NCBI GenBank assembly: GCA_045600205.1
Contig: JAZRXM010000014.1
Location: 65,042 to 129,041, forward strand
Length of the DNA: 64,000 nucleotides
Direction: 5' to 3'
Origin: Firm-04 sp045600205
GTDB lineage: Bacteria; Bacillota; Clostridia; Oscillospirales; Ruminococcaceae
Part shown: piece by piece, positions 1 through 8,839 of the stretch
Numbering within the stretch: position 1 is the first letter of the stretch
How the letters are laid out: the number at the start of each line of letters is the position of its first letter
The notes under the pieces: model-generated
Seen by the model: the letters and a program-made list of their open reading frames with translations, nothing else
Told to the model about the DNA's origin: nothing
Databases searched by the model: none
Position numbers and translations under genes: made by a program

Positions 1-546
1 TTCCTGCGCGGTCATAAAGTTATCACGCTCGACATCACGCTGAATTTCCTCAAGGGATTTGCCTGTATTCTCTGCAAGCATCCGATTCAGTTTATCCTTG
101 GTACGAAGCAGGTTCTCGGTACGGATCTGAATATCGGTTGCCTGACCGGTCAGACCGCCGCCCATGATGAGGGGCTGGTGAATCATGATCTCACTGTTGG
201 GCAGAGCCATACGCTTACCCTTTGCGCCCGAAGAAAGCAGGAATGCGCCCATCGAGGCTGCCATACCGATGCAGATGGTCGCGACATCGCACTTGATATA
301 CTGCATGGTGTCATAAATAGCCATACCTGCGGTCACAGAGCCGCCGGGGCTGTTAATATACAGGGAGATATCCTTTTCGGGGTCCTGGCTCTCCAAAAAG
401 AGCAGCTGCGCAACGACCAGACTTGCGGTGGTATCGTTGACATCTTCCGACAGCATGATGATGCGGTCGTTCAAAAGGCGGGAGAAGATATCATAGGCTC
501 TCTCGCCGCGGTTGGTTTGTTCAATGACGGTTGGAACAAGACTCAC
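1..546 (-). CDS. clpP: ATP-dependent Clp protease proteolytic subunit, 3' end cut by window
   Basis: Proteolytic chamber subunit of the ClpXP/ClpCP ATP-dependent protease in the cytoplasm. The reverse-strand translation starts VSLVPTVIEQ and runs through NSPGGSVTAGMAIYDTMQ, the catalytic serine in GMAASMGAFL, and the catalytic histidine in MIHQPLIMGG, all hallmarks of family S14. About 182 residues are present of a usual 195 or so; the C-terminus, including the catalytic aspartate region, runs off the left edge. The start is GTG at 546 with AAAGGA about nine bases upstream. A nearby ATG at 556 is in another frame. It lies downstream of trigger factor, a common tig-clpP order that links nascent-chain folding with protein quality control. 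Confidence 0.93.
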   Translation of the reverse strand, partial: MSLVPTVIEQTNRGERAYDIFSRLLNDRIIMLSEDVNDTTASLVVAQLLFLESQDPEKDISLYINSPGGSVTAGMAIYDTMQYIKCDVATICIGMAASMGAFLLSSGAKGKRMALPNSEIMIHQPLIMGGGLTGQATDIQIRTENLLRTKDKLNRMLAENTGKSLEEIQRDVERDNFMTAQE

Positions 547-612
547 GTTCTGTCATCCTTTCTGAAATGGTTTCTCGCCTTGTTTCGACACAGGCGTATA
601 AATAGAGGAATT

Positions 613-641
613 GCGCATCCCTAGAAATTCAAGAGATGCGC
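613..641 (-). terminator. Hairpin between tig and clpP
   Basis: Inverted arms GCGCATC and GATGCGC enclose a 15-base loop just after the tig stop. On the minus strand no U-run follows, so it may be an mRNA-processing or stabilising hairpin rather than a true intrinsic terminator. Confidence 0.35.
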
Positions 642-671
642 TTCTTCCGTAGCGTTTATTTTTCGGTGCAA

Positions 672-2006
672 TTATTCTGCATCAGCAGCGGGAGTTTCCT
701 CCTCAGCCTTTGCCATATCGTTGTCAACAACGGCGTTGTTCTTGATCATCTCAACGACCTTGGTGACACGGAGATCGAGTTTGAACTCATCCATCGGGAT
801 CTGCGTCTTGATGACCTCAACAGGAGCCTTGAAGCGCTCTGCGAACTCTGCCAGACCTTCCTCAACTTCCTGCTCGGTGACGTCAATACCCTCGATGTCA
901 GCGATCTTTTCAAGAGCCAGACGAAGGGTTACTTCCTTCTTTGCCTGCTCCTCGTAGGAATCGCGGAGCTGATCCATGGTCATACCGGTCAGCTGGAGGT
1001 ACTCAGACAGCTTCATATCGCCGAACTGCTGCTCAAGTCTGTGCTCAAATTCATGAACCATCTGGTCAATGCGGCGATCATACATGACCTTCGGAATGAT
1101 TGCATCAGTACCATTGATCACGGTATCGAATACATCATTTTCGAAAGAAGCCTGTGCAGCATTCTTTGCCTGCTCGGTCAGCTTTTCCTGAATATCGTTG
1201 CGCAGTTCAGCCATGGTTTCGAACTCGGAAACATCCTTTGCGAATTCATCATCAGCCTCAGGCATTTCCTGGGTGGTCATGCTGAGGATCTCGGTCTTGA
1301 ATACAGCGGGCTTGCCTGCATAACGCTCATCTGCGTAATCCTCAGGGAAGGTGACATTGACGTCAAACTTCTCGCCGATATTGTGACCGACAACAGCCTC
1401 CTCGAAGCCTGCGATAAACTGACCGCTGCCCAGACGAAGCGGATAGCTGTCGCCCTTGCCGCCCTCGAATGCAACGTCATCAATGAAGCCCTCGAAGTTG
1501 ATGGTGACCTCGTCGCCGAGTGCAGCAGCGCGATCCTCAACATCTACGATACGAGCCTGACGCTGGCGCAGTGCCTCGACCTGCTGGTCGATATCAGCAT
1601 CTGTGATCTCGCGGACGACCATGGGAGCATGAATGCCCTTATATTCACCAACGGTCACTTCCGGCTTGGTGATGAAGGTTGCCTTGCAGACAGCACCATC
1701 TTCCTTGGAAACGGAAACCAGTTCCACGGAAGGACGGTCAACCAGGTTCAGACCCAGTTCATCAATAATTTTGCCCAGTTCTGCGGGAACCAGCTCATTG
1801 ACAGCGTCCTCAAAGAACACGCCCTCGCCGTAGAGTTTTTCAATCATCTTACGGGGAGCCTTGCCCTTACGGAAGCCCTTGACAGCGATATTTTTCTTCT
1901 GCTTCTGGAATACGCGCTCACAAGCGGTTTCCAGCGCATCAGCGGGAATGGAGAAGGAAACTTCTCTCATATTGACATCGGTTTTCACATCAGATACTAC
2001 ACTCAT
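672..2006 (-). CDS. tig: Trigger factor, ribosome-associated chaperone and prolyl isomerase
   Basis: Cytoplasmic chaperone that docks at the ribosomal exit tunnel and shields nascent chains. The ribosome-docking signature GFRKGKAPRKMIE lies near residues 45-57. The FKBP-type isomerase region follows (DEVTINFEGFIDDVAFEGG, then LGSGQFIAGFEEAVVGHN), then the helical C-terminal chaperone arms ending in an acidic tail. Length is 444 residues, normal for the family. The ATG at 2006 has GGAGG at ideal spacing; an upstream in-frame TTG at 2021 precedes that Shine-Dalgarno sequence and is rejected. It has its own promoter, separating it from the metallophosphoesterase gene upstream. Confidence 0.97.
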   Translation of the reverse strand: MSVVSDVKTDVNMREVSFSIPADALETACERVFQKQKKNIAVKGFRKGKAPRKMIEKLYGEGVFFEDAVNELVPAELGKIIDELGLNLVDRPSVELVSVSKEDGAVCKATFITKPEVTVGEYKGIHAPMVVREITDADIDQQVEALRQRQARIVDVEDRAAALGDEVTINFEGFIDDVAFEGGKGDSYPLRLGSGQFIAGFEEAVVGHNIGEKFDVNVTFPEDYADERYAGKPAVFKTEILSMTTQEMPEADDEFAKDVSEFETMAELRNDIQEKLTEQAKNAAQASFENDVFDTVINGTDAIIPKVMYDRRIDQMVHEFEHRLEQQFGDMKLSEYLQLTGMTMDQLRDSYEEQAKKEVTLRLALEKIADIEGIDVTEQEVEEGLAEFAERFKAPVEVIKTQIPMDEFKLDLRVTKVVEMIKNNAVVDNDMAKAEEETPAADAE

Positions 2007-2076
2007 GGGTTGATCCTCCAAATTTTCGTTTTCAGGTCAGCGGGAGCGATAGAACGCCGCCGTGACAGATAGGTTT

Positions 2077-2105
2077 ATTATAACACATACTACAGAATTT
2101 TTCCA
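2077..2105 (-). promoter_or_regulatory. Extended -10 promoter for tig
   Basis: On the minus strand a perfect TATAAT (2082-2077) is preceded by TGT, giving an extended -10. The -35 position at 17-bp spacing reads only TGGAAA. It lies about 70 bases upstream of the tig start. Confidence 0.6.
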
Positions 2106-2137
2106 GTCGTTTTTTGCAGTTCTTCGTTTCTTCCAAA

Positions 2138-2830
2138 TTATGTGATTTTGACTGGAGAAAACTGTATATAATCTCCCGAGATCAGGTGGTATTTCACGCC
2201 ATCGCGTTCACCGCAGACGGCATAACGGTGGCTGCCGCTGCCGTGCAGATGCCCGTAGTAGCAGTCCGAAATCTGATGCTTCCACAGCACTTCCAGAATG
2301 CCGTAGTTGCAGTTGTCACCGTAGATCGGCGGATAATGCAGAAACACAATCGGGGTGAGCCCCTGCTGCTCTGCTGCCGCAATGGATACATCGAGCCGCT
2401 GCGCCTCGCGTGCAATGACCTTGGCGTTGGCAGGTTCTTCCTTGTCAATGTTGACCCAGCCGCGGGTACCGCAGATGCCGAAATTTTCATAGGCATAGCA
2501 GTTATTGTGCAGGATATGCAGCGAAGAAAGCTGATTCTGCTCAAAAAAGGCGGTCATCTTCGACATGGTCGTCCACCAGTAATCGTGGTTGCCCTTGAGG
2601 ATGATTTTTTCGCCCGGCAGTGCATGGATCCATTGAAAATCAGGGAGCGCGTCCTCCATGGTCATGCCCCACGAGCTATCACCCGCCAGCACAACGATAT
2701 CTTGCGGAGTGATTTGTTCGCGCCATGCTTTTTCAAGGATCTGCGTGTGATTCTCCCAACCGCCGAACACATCCATCGGCTTGTTGACGCCAAAGGACAG
2801 GTGCAGGTCACCAATGACAAACAGGCTCAC
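2138..2830 (-). CDS. Calcineurin-like metallophosphoesterase
   Basis: Predicted cytoplasmic metal-dependent phosphohydrolase of 230 residues. The family metal-ligand motifs occur in order: GDLHLSFG at the N-terminus, AGDSSW near residue 50, GNHDYWW near residue 80, and a C-terminal GHLHG. These show the two-metal calcineurin fold; the substrate is unknown. The start overlaps the thrC stop by four bases, so it is translationally coupled to threonine synthase as the last gene of a long leftward run. I cannot say whether it acts on a nucleotide, a phosphoprotein or a small metabolite. Confidence 0.88.
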   Translation of the reverse strand: MSLFVIGDLHLSFGVNKPMDVFGGWENHTQILEKAWREQITPQDIVVLAGDSSWGMTMEDALPDFQWIHALPGEKIILKGNHDYWWTTMSKMTAFFEQNQLSSLHILHNNCYAYENFGICGTRGWVNIDKEEPANAKVIAREAQRLDVSIAAAEQQGLTPIVFLHYPPIYGDNCNYGILEVLWKHQISDCYYGHLHGSGSHRYAVCGERDGVKYHLISGDYIQFSPVKIT

Positions 2831-4323
2831 GCAATTCCCAGCTTTTCCTTGACGTAAGCGGGAACAGCCGCTTTGTCAACGCTGTCGGTGAAGCGGACGG
2901 GCTTTGTTTTCAGGGATGCGAGTGCCGCAGGGATCTGCATACCTGACTTTTTGCACAGCAGATCAAGGATCTCGTACTCGTCCGTGCCTGCCGGAACGGT
3001 ATCAATTGCTTCGAGTACCGCATTGCCGAACTTATAGGGGTTTGCGGTGGAAGCCACAAGCATCGGGAGTTTTTCGTCACAATTTTCCTGATAATCGCGA
3101 GCCGCGCAGATACCGACTGCCGTATGGGTATCGGAAAGGTAGCCGTTTTCGCCAAAGACCGTGCCGATGAGTTCCTTGGTTGCCTCATCGTCCCAGCAAC
3201 TGCCGGAAAATTCTGCCTGAATGCGGTGCATCAGTTCCACAGGGATCTCGTATCTGCCCTCGGTTTTGAGTGCGTCGAACCATTCGCGGATCTGCGCATC
3301 GTCCTCGTGGGTCATGTGGTAGAGCAGACGTTCCAGATTCGAGGAGATCAGGATATCCATGGACGGAGAAACGGTTGCATGGAATACGCGGTTGCGGTCA
3401 TAAACGCCCGTTTCGATGAACTCGGTGAGGACGTTGTTGACGTTGGAAGCGCAAACGAGGTGCTGAATCGGCACGCCCATCTGTTTTGCGTACCAAGCGG
3501 CGAGAATGTTGCCGAAATTGCCTGTCGGAACGGTGAGTGCGAACCGCTGACCATTTTTCAGGATGCCTTTTTCCAGCATGGTAACATACGCAGATACGTA
3601 ATAAACGATTTGCGGTACAAGTCTGCCCCAGTTGATACTGTTGGCACTGGAGAACTGCATATTGTTTTTCGCAAGCAGTTCCTTGATTTCAGGGTCAGTA
3701 AAAATCGCCTTGACGCCGTTCTGGCAGTCATCAAAATTGCCCTTTACTGCGCAGACACGGACATTTTCGCCCTCCTGTGTCTGCATCTGACGCTTTTGCA
3801 TGGAGCTGACGCCGTCCTCAGGATAGAACACCATGATCTTGGTGCCCTCGACATCCTGAAAACCTGCAAGTGCTGCCTTTCCGGTATCGCCGGAGGTTGC
3901 GGTCAGAATGACGATCTCGCGGTCGATGCCGCACTTTTTAACGGATTTTGTCAGGAAATGCGGCAGAATCTGGAGTGCCATATCCTTGAACGCACAGGTC
4001 GGACCGTGCCACAGTTCGAGCAGCATAGTGCCGTCTGCGAGGGTGGAAATTTCCTGAACATTCGGGGTTTCGAAGCTGCCGCTCTCGTATGCTTTTCGGG
4101 TACAGTCACGCAGTTCCTCATCGGTAAAATCGGTGAGATAGAGTGCAAACAGACGCGCCGCACGCTCTGCATAGGAAAGTCCTTTCAGCGCGTCAAAATC
4201 CGCAGCGGAAAGCTCAGGAATCGAAGCAGGTACGAACAAACCGCCGTCTGCCGAGATACCCTGTGCAATAGCCTCCGCACTGGATACGGATAGATTTTTG
4301 TTTCTTGTGCTGTGGTAGATCAT
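2827..4323 (-). CDS. thrC: Threonine synthase
   Basis: PLP enzyme converting O-phosphohomoserine to threonine and phosphate, the last step of threonine synthesis. The N-terminus YHSTRNKNLSVSSAEA is typical. The PLP lysine lies in CAFKDMALQ, followed by the phosphate-binding TSGDTGKAAL. Further family motifs include PTGNFGNILAAWYAKQMG and the late TANPYKFG. At 498 residues it matches the long bacterial/fungal type. The ATG at 4323 follows GGAGGAATCAAG; an in-frame ATG at 4350 lies upstream of this ribosome binding site and is rejected. No threonine attenuator or T-box was recognised in the short upstream gap. Confidence 0.96.
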   Translation of the reverse strand: MIYHSTRNKNLSVSSAEAIAQGISADGGLFVPASIPELSAADFDALKGLSYAERAARLFALYLTDFTDEELRDCTRKAYESGSFETPNVQEISTLADGTMLLELWHGPTCAFKDMALQILPHFLTKSVKKCGIDREIVILTATSGDTGKAALAGFQDVEGTKIMVFYPEDGVSSMQKRQMQTQEGENVRVCAVKGNFDDCQNGVKAIFTDPEIKELLAKNNMQFSSANSINWGRLVPQIVYYVSAYVTMLEKGILKNGQRFALTVPTGNFGNILAAWYAKQMGVPIQHLVCASNVNNVLTEFIETGVYDRNRVFHATVSPSMDILISSNLERLLYHMTHEDDAQIREWFDALKTEGRYEIPVELMHRIQAEFSGSCWDDEATKELIGTVFGENGYLSDTHTAVGICAARDYQENCDEKLPMLVASTANPYKFGNAVLEAIDTVPAGTDEYEILDLLCKKSGMQIPAALASLKTKPVRFTDSVDKAAVPAYVKEKLGIA

Positions 4324-4367
4324 CTTGATTCCTCCAAACGGAATTTGCATTCCGATAAATTACATAT

Positions 4368-4733
4368 TTACGCGGTAAATGCGTTTTCGATGTATTCGAT
4401 ATGCCGCACGGTCCTGCCGCTGTATTCGACCTCTGCGACATCAAAGCGCGGCTGCAGATCGCACGGATTTGCAAGCAGATACGCCTCTGCGGCACGAATC
4501 AGCAATTTTTGCTTGGTGAGCGTCACCGCAGCCGCTCCCGATGCAAGGGCATCCGGTCGGCGCGTTTTGACCTCCACAAACAGGAGCAGTTCCCCCTGCC
4601 TTGCGATAATGTCAATTTCGCCGCCGCGAATGGTGAAGTTCCTGCGGAGAATCTCCGCACCGTTTTGCTGTAAATACGTGCAAACGGCATCTTCGCCCAA
4701 TCGCCCGATGCCGCGCTTATTCATCTGTTCCAT
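4368..4733 (-). CDS. YraN/UPF0102 family endonuclease-like protein
   Basis: Small 121-residue protein of the UPF0102 family, which has a restriction-endonuclease-like core and an uncertain role, often suggested to be Holliday-junction or DNA-repair related. Seen here: LGEDAVCTYLQQNGAEIL, then the RGGEIDIIARQG...LLFVEVKTRR core, in which the D and the E-x-K correspond to the PD-(D/E)xK catalytic set. It overlaps the upstream rnhB by 17 bases. The rnhB-yraN order is conserved in many bacteria and supports the call. The ribosome binding site is weak, consistent with translational coupling. Confidence 0.9.
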   Translation of the reverse strand: MEQMNKRGIGRLGEDAVCTYLQQNGAEILRRNFTIRGGEIDIIARQGELLLFVEVKTRRPDALASGAAAVTLTKQKLLIRAAEAYLLANPCDLQPRFDVAEVEYSGRTVRHIEYIENAFTA

Positions 4734-5346
4734 AAAATTTCTTCAGAAAAGAGGGGCGGTGTGCAGGGCACAAACCGTATTTGGCGATTGCCTCGTAGTG
4801 TGCCTTGGTGCCGTAGCCCTTGTGCTGCGCAAAACCGTATTGCGGATAAAGCTCATCCAGCTCCCGCAGCGACGCATCTCTGGCTGTTTTTGCCAGAACC
4901 GACGCAGCGGCAATACTTGCGGATTTCGCATCGCCGTGCACGACCAGTTCCAGCGGGATCTCAAATTGCGGCGGGCGGTTCCCGTCCACCAGCGCAAAGG
5001 CGGGTGCGACCTGCAAGCCCTCAACAGCACGTTTCATAGCCAGCAGAGCCGCCTGCAAAATGTTGATCTGTTCGATTTCCGCGACCGAAGCCGTAGCAAC
5101 GCACCACGCGACCGCTTTCTCCTTGATTTCGGGTGCCAGAGCCTCACGCCGCGCCTCAGAGAGCTTTTTGCTGTCGTTGAGCCATGCGATCTGCACATCG
5201 GGCGGCAAAATCACTGCTGCCGCGTAGACATCGCCGGCAAGCGGACCTCTGCCCGCCTCATCCACGCCGCAAAACACGGGGAAATGCGTGCGCACTTCGG
5301 TATCAAAATCAAACAATTCCTGAAAAATCTTTGGTTTCGCTGCCAT
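4717..5346 (-). CDS. rnhB: Ribonuclease HII
   Basis: Removes ribonucleotides embedded in DNA and RNA primers in RNA-DNA hybrids. The FCGVDEAGRGPLAGDVYAAA block carries the first two catalytic acids. LNDSKKLSEARRE, the third acid in FALVDGN, and the late AKTARDASLREL with YGFAQHKGYGT are family signatures. Length is 209 residues, usual for type 2 RNase H. GGAGGCGTAAGC precedes the ATG. It lies two bases downstream of rbgA and overlaps yraN. Confidence 0.97.
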   Translation of the reverse strand: MAAKPKIFQELFDFDTEVRTHFPVFCGVDEAGRGPLAGDVYAAAVILPPDVQIAWLNDSKKLSEARREALAPEIKEKAVAWCVATASVAEIEQINILQAALLAMKRAVEGLQVAPAFALVDGNRPPQFEIPLELVVHGDAKSASIAAASVLAKTARDASLRELDELYPQYGFAQHKGYGTKAHYEAIAKYGLCPAHRPSFLKKFYGTDE

Positions 5347-5348
5347 GC

Positions 5349-6233
5349 TTACGCCTCCGTTTTTTCCTCTGCGACAGGCGGTTCCTCCAATGTGATGCGT
5401 CCCAGTTTCACGCCGCGGAATTCGTCAATCAGCGCGATTGCCGCACGTTCCGTGTTCGGTACGCCGCCTGAGAGCAGCATCCCACGGTTTTTGGCAAGCA
5501 TCTCCAACAGGATATGGCCCGGTTCGTTTGCATCTACCGGAATTTTATATCGTTCCAGCAATGCCTGCGGATATTTTTCATGCAGCAGCGTCAACAAACG
5601 CGCCGCAAGAGCCTCTTTGTCGAGGATATCGTCGCTGACAGCGCCCGTAAATGCAAGTCTGCACGCGACTTCCTGATCTTCGAGCTTCGGCCACAGTACG
5701 CCCGGAGTATCGAGCAGTTCGACACCGCCCTCCACCTTGATCCACTGCTGAATGCGCGTGACACCCGCTCTGTCCTCCGCCTTAGCGCGTTTTCCGCCCG
5801 CCAGACGGTTAATCAGCGAGGATTTGCCCACATTCGGAATGCCCAGAATCATCACGCGGATGGGGCGTCCCTTCATTCCTTTTGCAGCATACTGCGCAAG
5901 CTGCGTGGCAAGCAGGGTACGCAGTGCGGGAGCAAAGCCCTTGACTCCTTTGCCCGATTTGGAATCTGCCGTGATGACCTGCGCACCGCGCTTCTGATAA
6001 TAGGCGATCCATTTCTGGGTGAGGTCGGGGTCTGCCATATCCGCTTTATTGAGGATCACCAGACGCGGTTTATTGCGTGTCAGGCGGTCAAATTCGGGGT
6101 TTCGACTGCTCAGGGGCAGTCTGGCGTCCAGCAGTTCGGCAACGGCATCCACCAGCGGCAGACTCTTTTGGATCATGCGTCTGGTTTTCGCCATATGTCC
6201 TGGAAACCACTGGATATCCTTCATATCTTCCAT
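5349..6233 (-). CDS. rbgA: Ribosome biogenesis GTPase RbgA/YlqF
   Basis: Circularly permuted GTPase needed for late assembly of the 50S subunit. The motif order is permuted as expected: NKADMAD (G4) near residue 60, then the P-loop GIPNVGKSSLIN (G1), then DTPGVLWPK (G3). The N-terminal WFPGHMAKTRR is diagnostic for YlqF. Length is 294 residues. The gene order rplS-lepB-rbgA-rnhB is classic for Firmicutes. An alternative start at the second methionine (MKDIQWF) is possible because the ribosome binding site is weak for both. Confidence 0.96.
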   Translation of the reverse strand: MEDMKDIQWFPGHMAKTRRMIQKSLPLVDAVAELLDARLPLSSRNPEFDRLTRNKPRLVILNKADMADPDLTQKWIAYYQKRGAQVITADSKSGKGVKGFAPALRTLLATQLAQYAAKGMKGRPIRVMILGIPNVGKSSLINRLAGGKRAKAEDRAGVTRIQQWIKVEGGVELLDTPGVLWPKLEDQEVACRLAFTGAVSDDILDKEALAARLLTLLHEKYPQALLERYKIPVDANEPGHILLEMLAKNRGMLLSGGVPNTERAAIALIDEFRGVKLGRITLEEPPVAEEKTEA

Positions 6234-6258
6234 GCTGTTTTCCGTTTCTCAAAATGTG

Positions 6259-7389
6259 TCAGAATACCGTAAATGGGGAAAGGCGCAGCTTCACGGTGCC
6301 GACAATGTCGTCCTCGGGGATCATGCCCACCTGCGGATGACGGCTGTCCTTGGAGATGCTGCGGTTATCGCCCAAAACGAATACATAGCCCTCGGGAATG
6401 GTAATGGGGTATGTAAAAGCGCCCTCATCGCGCTTGGTCAGAGTACTGGTATAGGATTCGCTGAGTGGCTGGTCGTCCACGTAGACGATGCCCTCGGTAA
6501 AATCAATGTTGACGGTCTGACCGCCTGTTGCGATCAAACGCTTGACGATATTTTTGCCGAGTCCGTCGCCCGTGACCAGATTGCCCTGCTCATCCAAGGT
6601 GACCGAATGGTGGCTGTCAAGAATCAAAATATCGCCTGTTTTCACGTTTTTGTCAATGCGTGATACGAGCAGGCGCTCTGAACTCTGGAGCGTTGGCAGC
6701 ATGGAGTCGCCCTCCACGGTCGCGACGCAGAAAATAAACGTAAATGCAAGCATTACAACGAACACAGAAACCAAAATCGTTTCGAAGATATCCGCAAGGT
6801 CAAACAAGATCTGTCGGATGGTTTCCTTGGTATCCTCCTGTTCGCCTGCCACAAACGCCTCGTAGAATTCGTGGGTGTTGCCCTCACTATCCACAGCCTG
6901 TTCCGGTGCAGCATCTTCGGCTTTTTCCGTATTTTCTGTGGTTTCAGCCTCCGCCTTAGGTTCTTCCGCAGGTGTTTCCTCAGACTTCGACGGTTCCTCG
7001 GTTTTCGGCTCCTCCGCGGTTTCTTCCTCAGACTTCGGCGGTTCCTCGGTTTTCGGCTCCTCCGTGGGTGCTTCCTCAGACTTCGGCGGTTCCTCAGTTT
7101 TCGGCTCCTCTGCGGGTGCTTCCTCAGACTTCGGCTGCTCCTCAGACTTCGGCTGCTCCTCGGTTTTCGGCTCCTCCGCGGGTACTGCCTCAGACTTCGG
7201 CTGCTCCTCAGTTTTCGGCTCCTCTGCGGGTACTGCCTCAGACTTCGGCTGCTCCTCGGTTTGTTGATTTTCAGTTTTTGTTTCCGCCTGTGCCGATGCT
7301 TCGGGCACGGCTGCCTTCTCTGCGGGCATTTCGGTCAGCTTTTCAGCCGATTCATCATTTTCCTTGCCCTTTTTCTTGAATATGCCCAC
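6259..7389 (-). CDS. lepB: Signal peptidase I with long acidic repeat N-terminus
   Basis: Membrane serine-lysine protease that cleaves secretory signal peptides outside the membrane. The catalytic core is C-terminal: serine near residue 229 in GDSMLPTL, lysine near 283 in VKRLIATGG, and box E as VLGDNRSISKDSRHP. One membrane segment covers about residues 198-222. Unusually, about 195 residues precede it, mostly low-complexity Glu/Lys/Pro repeats, and by topology these should be cytoplasmic. The start is GTG at 7389 behind GGAGG. It is the last and longest of four tandem paralogues, each one a complete catalytic unit. Confidence 0.93.
   Translation of the reverse strand: MGIFKKKGKENDESAEKLTEMPAEKAAVPEASAQAETKTENQQTEEQPKSEAVPAEEPKTEEQPKSEAVPAEEPKTEEQPKSEEQPKSEEAPAEEPKTEEPPKSEEAPTEEPKTEEPPKSEEETAEEPKTEEPSKSEETPAEEPKAEAETTENTEKAEDAAPEQAVDSEGNTHEFYEAFVAGEQEDTKETIRQILFDLADIFETILVSVFVVMLAFTFIFCVATVEGDSMLPTLQSSERLLVSRIDKNVKTGDILILDSHHSVTLDEQGNLVTGDGLGKNIVKRLIATGGQTVNIDFTEGIVYVDDQPLSESYTSTLTKRDEGAFTYPITIPEGYVFVLGDNRSISKDSRHPQVGMIPEDDIVGTVKLRLSPFTVF
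6946..7257 (-). repeat. In-frame tandem repeat of 48 bp in lepB paralogue
   Basis: The DNA encodes five near-perfect copies of EEPKTEE followed by P/S/K/E/A-rich variants, with a unit of about 16 residues (48 bp) and one longer unit. The repeats keep frame throughout. Such an array is prone to copy-number change by slippage or recombination. Confidence 0.85.
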
Positions 7390-7406
7390 AAGTTCGCCTC
7401 CTTACG

Positions 7407-8099
7407 TTACTTTGTCAACACGCCGAAATTATCTTTCCAGCTTGTGCAAAGGTCGTCCTCACGGGAAAAGCGCACCACTGCATGACCGATCACCTGCTCC
7501 TCGGGAACAAGTGCGACCAGCGGATTGCGGCTGTCCGAGCTGTGCATACGGTTGTCGCCCATGACAAACACATAGCCCTCGGGAATTGTGATCGGATAGA
7601 TAAACGCATAGTCATCGCGCTTGGTCAGCTCTGCAATATATGGCTCATCCAGCACGACGCCATCGCGAGTGACCTCACCTGTATCAAAATTGATATTGAT
7701 GGTCTGTCCGCCGACCGCGATGACACGCTTGACCAGTCGAATGCCCATGCCGTCCGTGATTTCCACCGACTGCTGTGTTGCATCCGTAAAATGACCCGCC
7801 TTGTCGTCATCAATGATGACAATATCGCCGATCTGCGGGGTATAGCCGAGGCTCCACATGATCAGCTTGTCGGCGTCATAGAGTGTCGGGTTCATAGAAG
7901 AGCCGTCCACAGTGACAGGGCGCAGCAGATACGCAAAAATCAATATCATCACGAACACGGAAATGCAAACCGCCTCCGCGATGTCGAGCAGGTCAAAGAG
8001 CAGGGTTTTCAGGCTGAACGGCGGTTCATTCTGCTGTTTCTTCTGCGATTCCTGCTGCTCCTGTATTTCCTGATCGTTTTGCAGTTCGGATTCTGCCAT
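7407..8099 (-). CDS. lepB: Signal peptidase I, second paralogue
   Basis: Type I signal peptidase, membrane anchored. A Gln/Glu-rich cytoplasmic N-terminus of about 25 residues is followed by a single membrane segment near residues 38-60. The catalytic serine is near 68 in DGSSMNPTL, the lysine lies in LVKRVIAVGG, and the final box is VMGDNRMHSSDSRNP. The ATG at 8099 is about eleven bases behind GGGAG; an upstream TTG in frame at 8126 is less likely. All key residues are intact, so it is probably active. It is most similar by eye to the next paralogue upstream, which suggests local duplication. Confidence 0.93.
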   Translation of the reverse strand: MAESELQNDQEIQEQQESQKKQQNEPPFSLKTLLFDLLDIAEAVCISVFVMILIFAYLLRPVTVDGSSMNPTLYDADKLIMWSLGYTPQIGDIVIIDDDKAGHFTDATQQSVEITDGMGIRLVKRVIAVGGQTININFDTGEVTRDGVVLDEPYIAELTKRDDYAFIYPITIPEGYVFVMGDNRMHSSDSRNPLVALVPEEQVIGHAVVRFSREDDLCTSWKDNFGVLTK

Positions 8100-8151
8100 A
8101 AATGCGGCATCTCCCTTCTGATTCAATCTGAAAGCTCCGACTTTGTGCTGT

Positions 8152-8799
8152 TCAATCGTTCAGCAGCAAATCAAAACGGTCTGTCCAGCTTTCGCAAAGG
8201 TCGTCCTCGCGGTCGTAGCGGATCACCACACGACCTGCGATCTGTTCCACGGGAACGAGTGCCACTTCGGGATTTCGGCTGTCCTTGCTGTTCAGGCGGT
8301 TATCGCCCATCACAAAGACATAGCCCTCTGGAATGGTAACCGGATAGGAAAATGCACCGCCGTCACTCTGGGTCGGTGCTGAGATATACGGTTCATCGAG
8401 CAATTCGCCGTTGCGGGTCACCGTACCTTTATCGAAATCAATGTCGAGTGTCTGACCGCCGAGTGCGATCACGCGCTTGACGAGTTTGATGCCGAGTCCG
8501 TTTGTCCGCGTAACGGTTGTCTGTGCAGGATCGGTAAACCGCCCTGCCTCGCGGTCCTCAATGATGACAATATCGCCGTTTTTTGGGGTATATCCGAGGT
8601 TCCACATGAAGACCTTATCCTGATGATACAGCGTGGGATTCATGGAAGAACCGTCAATATTCACAGAGCAGAGGAGATAGCCTGTCACGAGCATCATGAC
8701 AAACACTGCAACGATCACAGCTTCAAGAATATCCAGCAAATCGCCGAGCAGCATTTTGATGCTGAACGATTTTTCATCGGATGGTCCAGGATACATCAT
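8152..8799 (-). CDS. lepB: Signal peptidase I, third paralogue
   Basis: Type I signal peptidase with a short cytoplasmic N-terminus and one membrane segment near residues 20-42. Catalytic serine is in DGSSMNPTL and lysine in LVKRVIALGG. The C-terminal box reads VMGDNRLNSKDSRNP. Length is 215 residues, close to the Gram-positive norm. AAAGGGG lies eight bases before the ATG at 8799. It shares the pattern YTPKNGDIVIIEDREAG with its neighbours. Confidence 0.93.
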   Translation of the reverse strand: MMYPGPSDEKSFSIKMLLGDLLDILEAVIVAVFVMMLVTGYLLCSVNIDGSSMNPTLYHQDKVFMWNLGYTPKNGDIVIIEDREAGRFTDPAQTTVTRTNGLGIKLVKRVIALGGQTLDIDFDKGTVTRNGELLDEPYISAPTQSDGGAFSYPVTIPEGYVFVMGDNRLNSKDSRNPEVALVPVEQIAGRVVIRYDREDDLCESWTDRFDLLLND

Positions 8800-8839
8800 A
8801 TTGCATTCCCCTTTCCTCGGATATCGGCAAAAATGGGAA

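Noticed and set aside
636..2072. Long plus-strand frame opposite trigger factor
   Set aside because: The minus strand encodes a complete, motif-rich trigger factor; the plus frame has no family features and is a shadow.
4324..4367. T-box or amino-acid attenuator before thrC
   Set aside because: The gap is too short and contains no T-box sequence or leader peptide rich in threonine.
6946..7257. CRISPR-like array
   Set aside because: Units are contiguous and in frame with the signal peptidase; there are no unique spacers or cas genes.
6870..7485. Plus-strand repetitive frames opposite the acidic repeats
   Set aside because: They arise from the 48-bp repeat read backwards (Arg/Leu/Phe- or Ser/Gly-rich), with no ribosome binding site.
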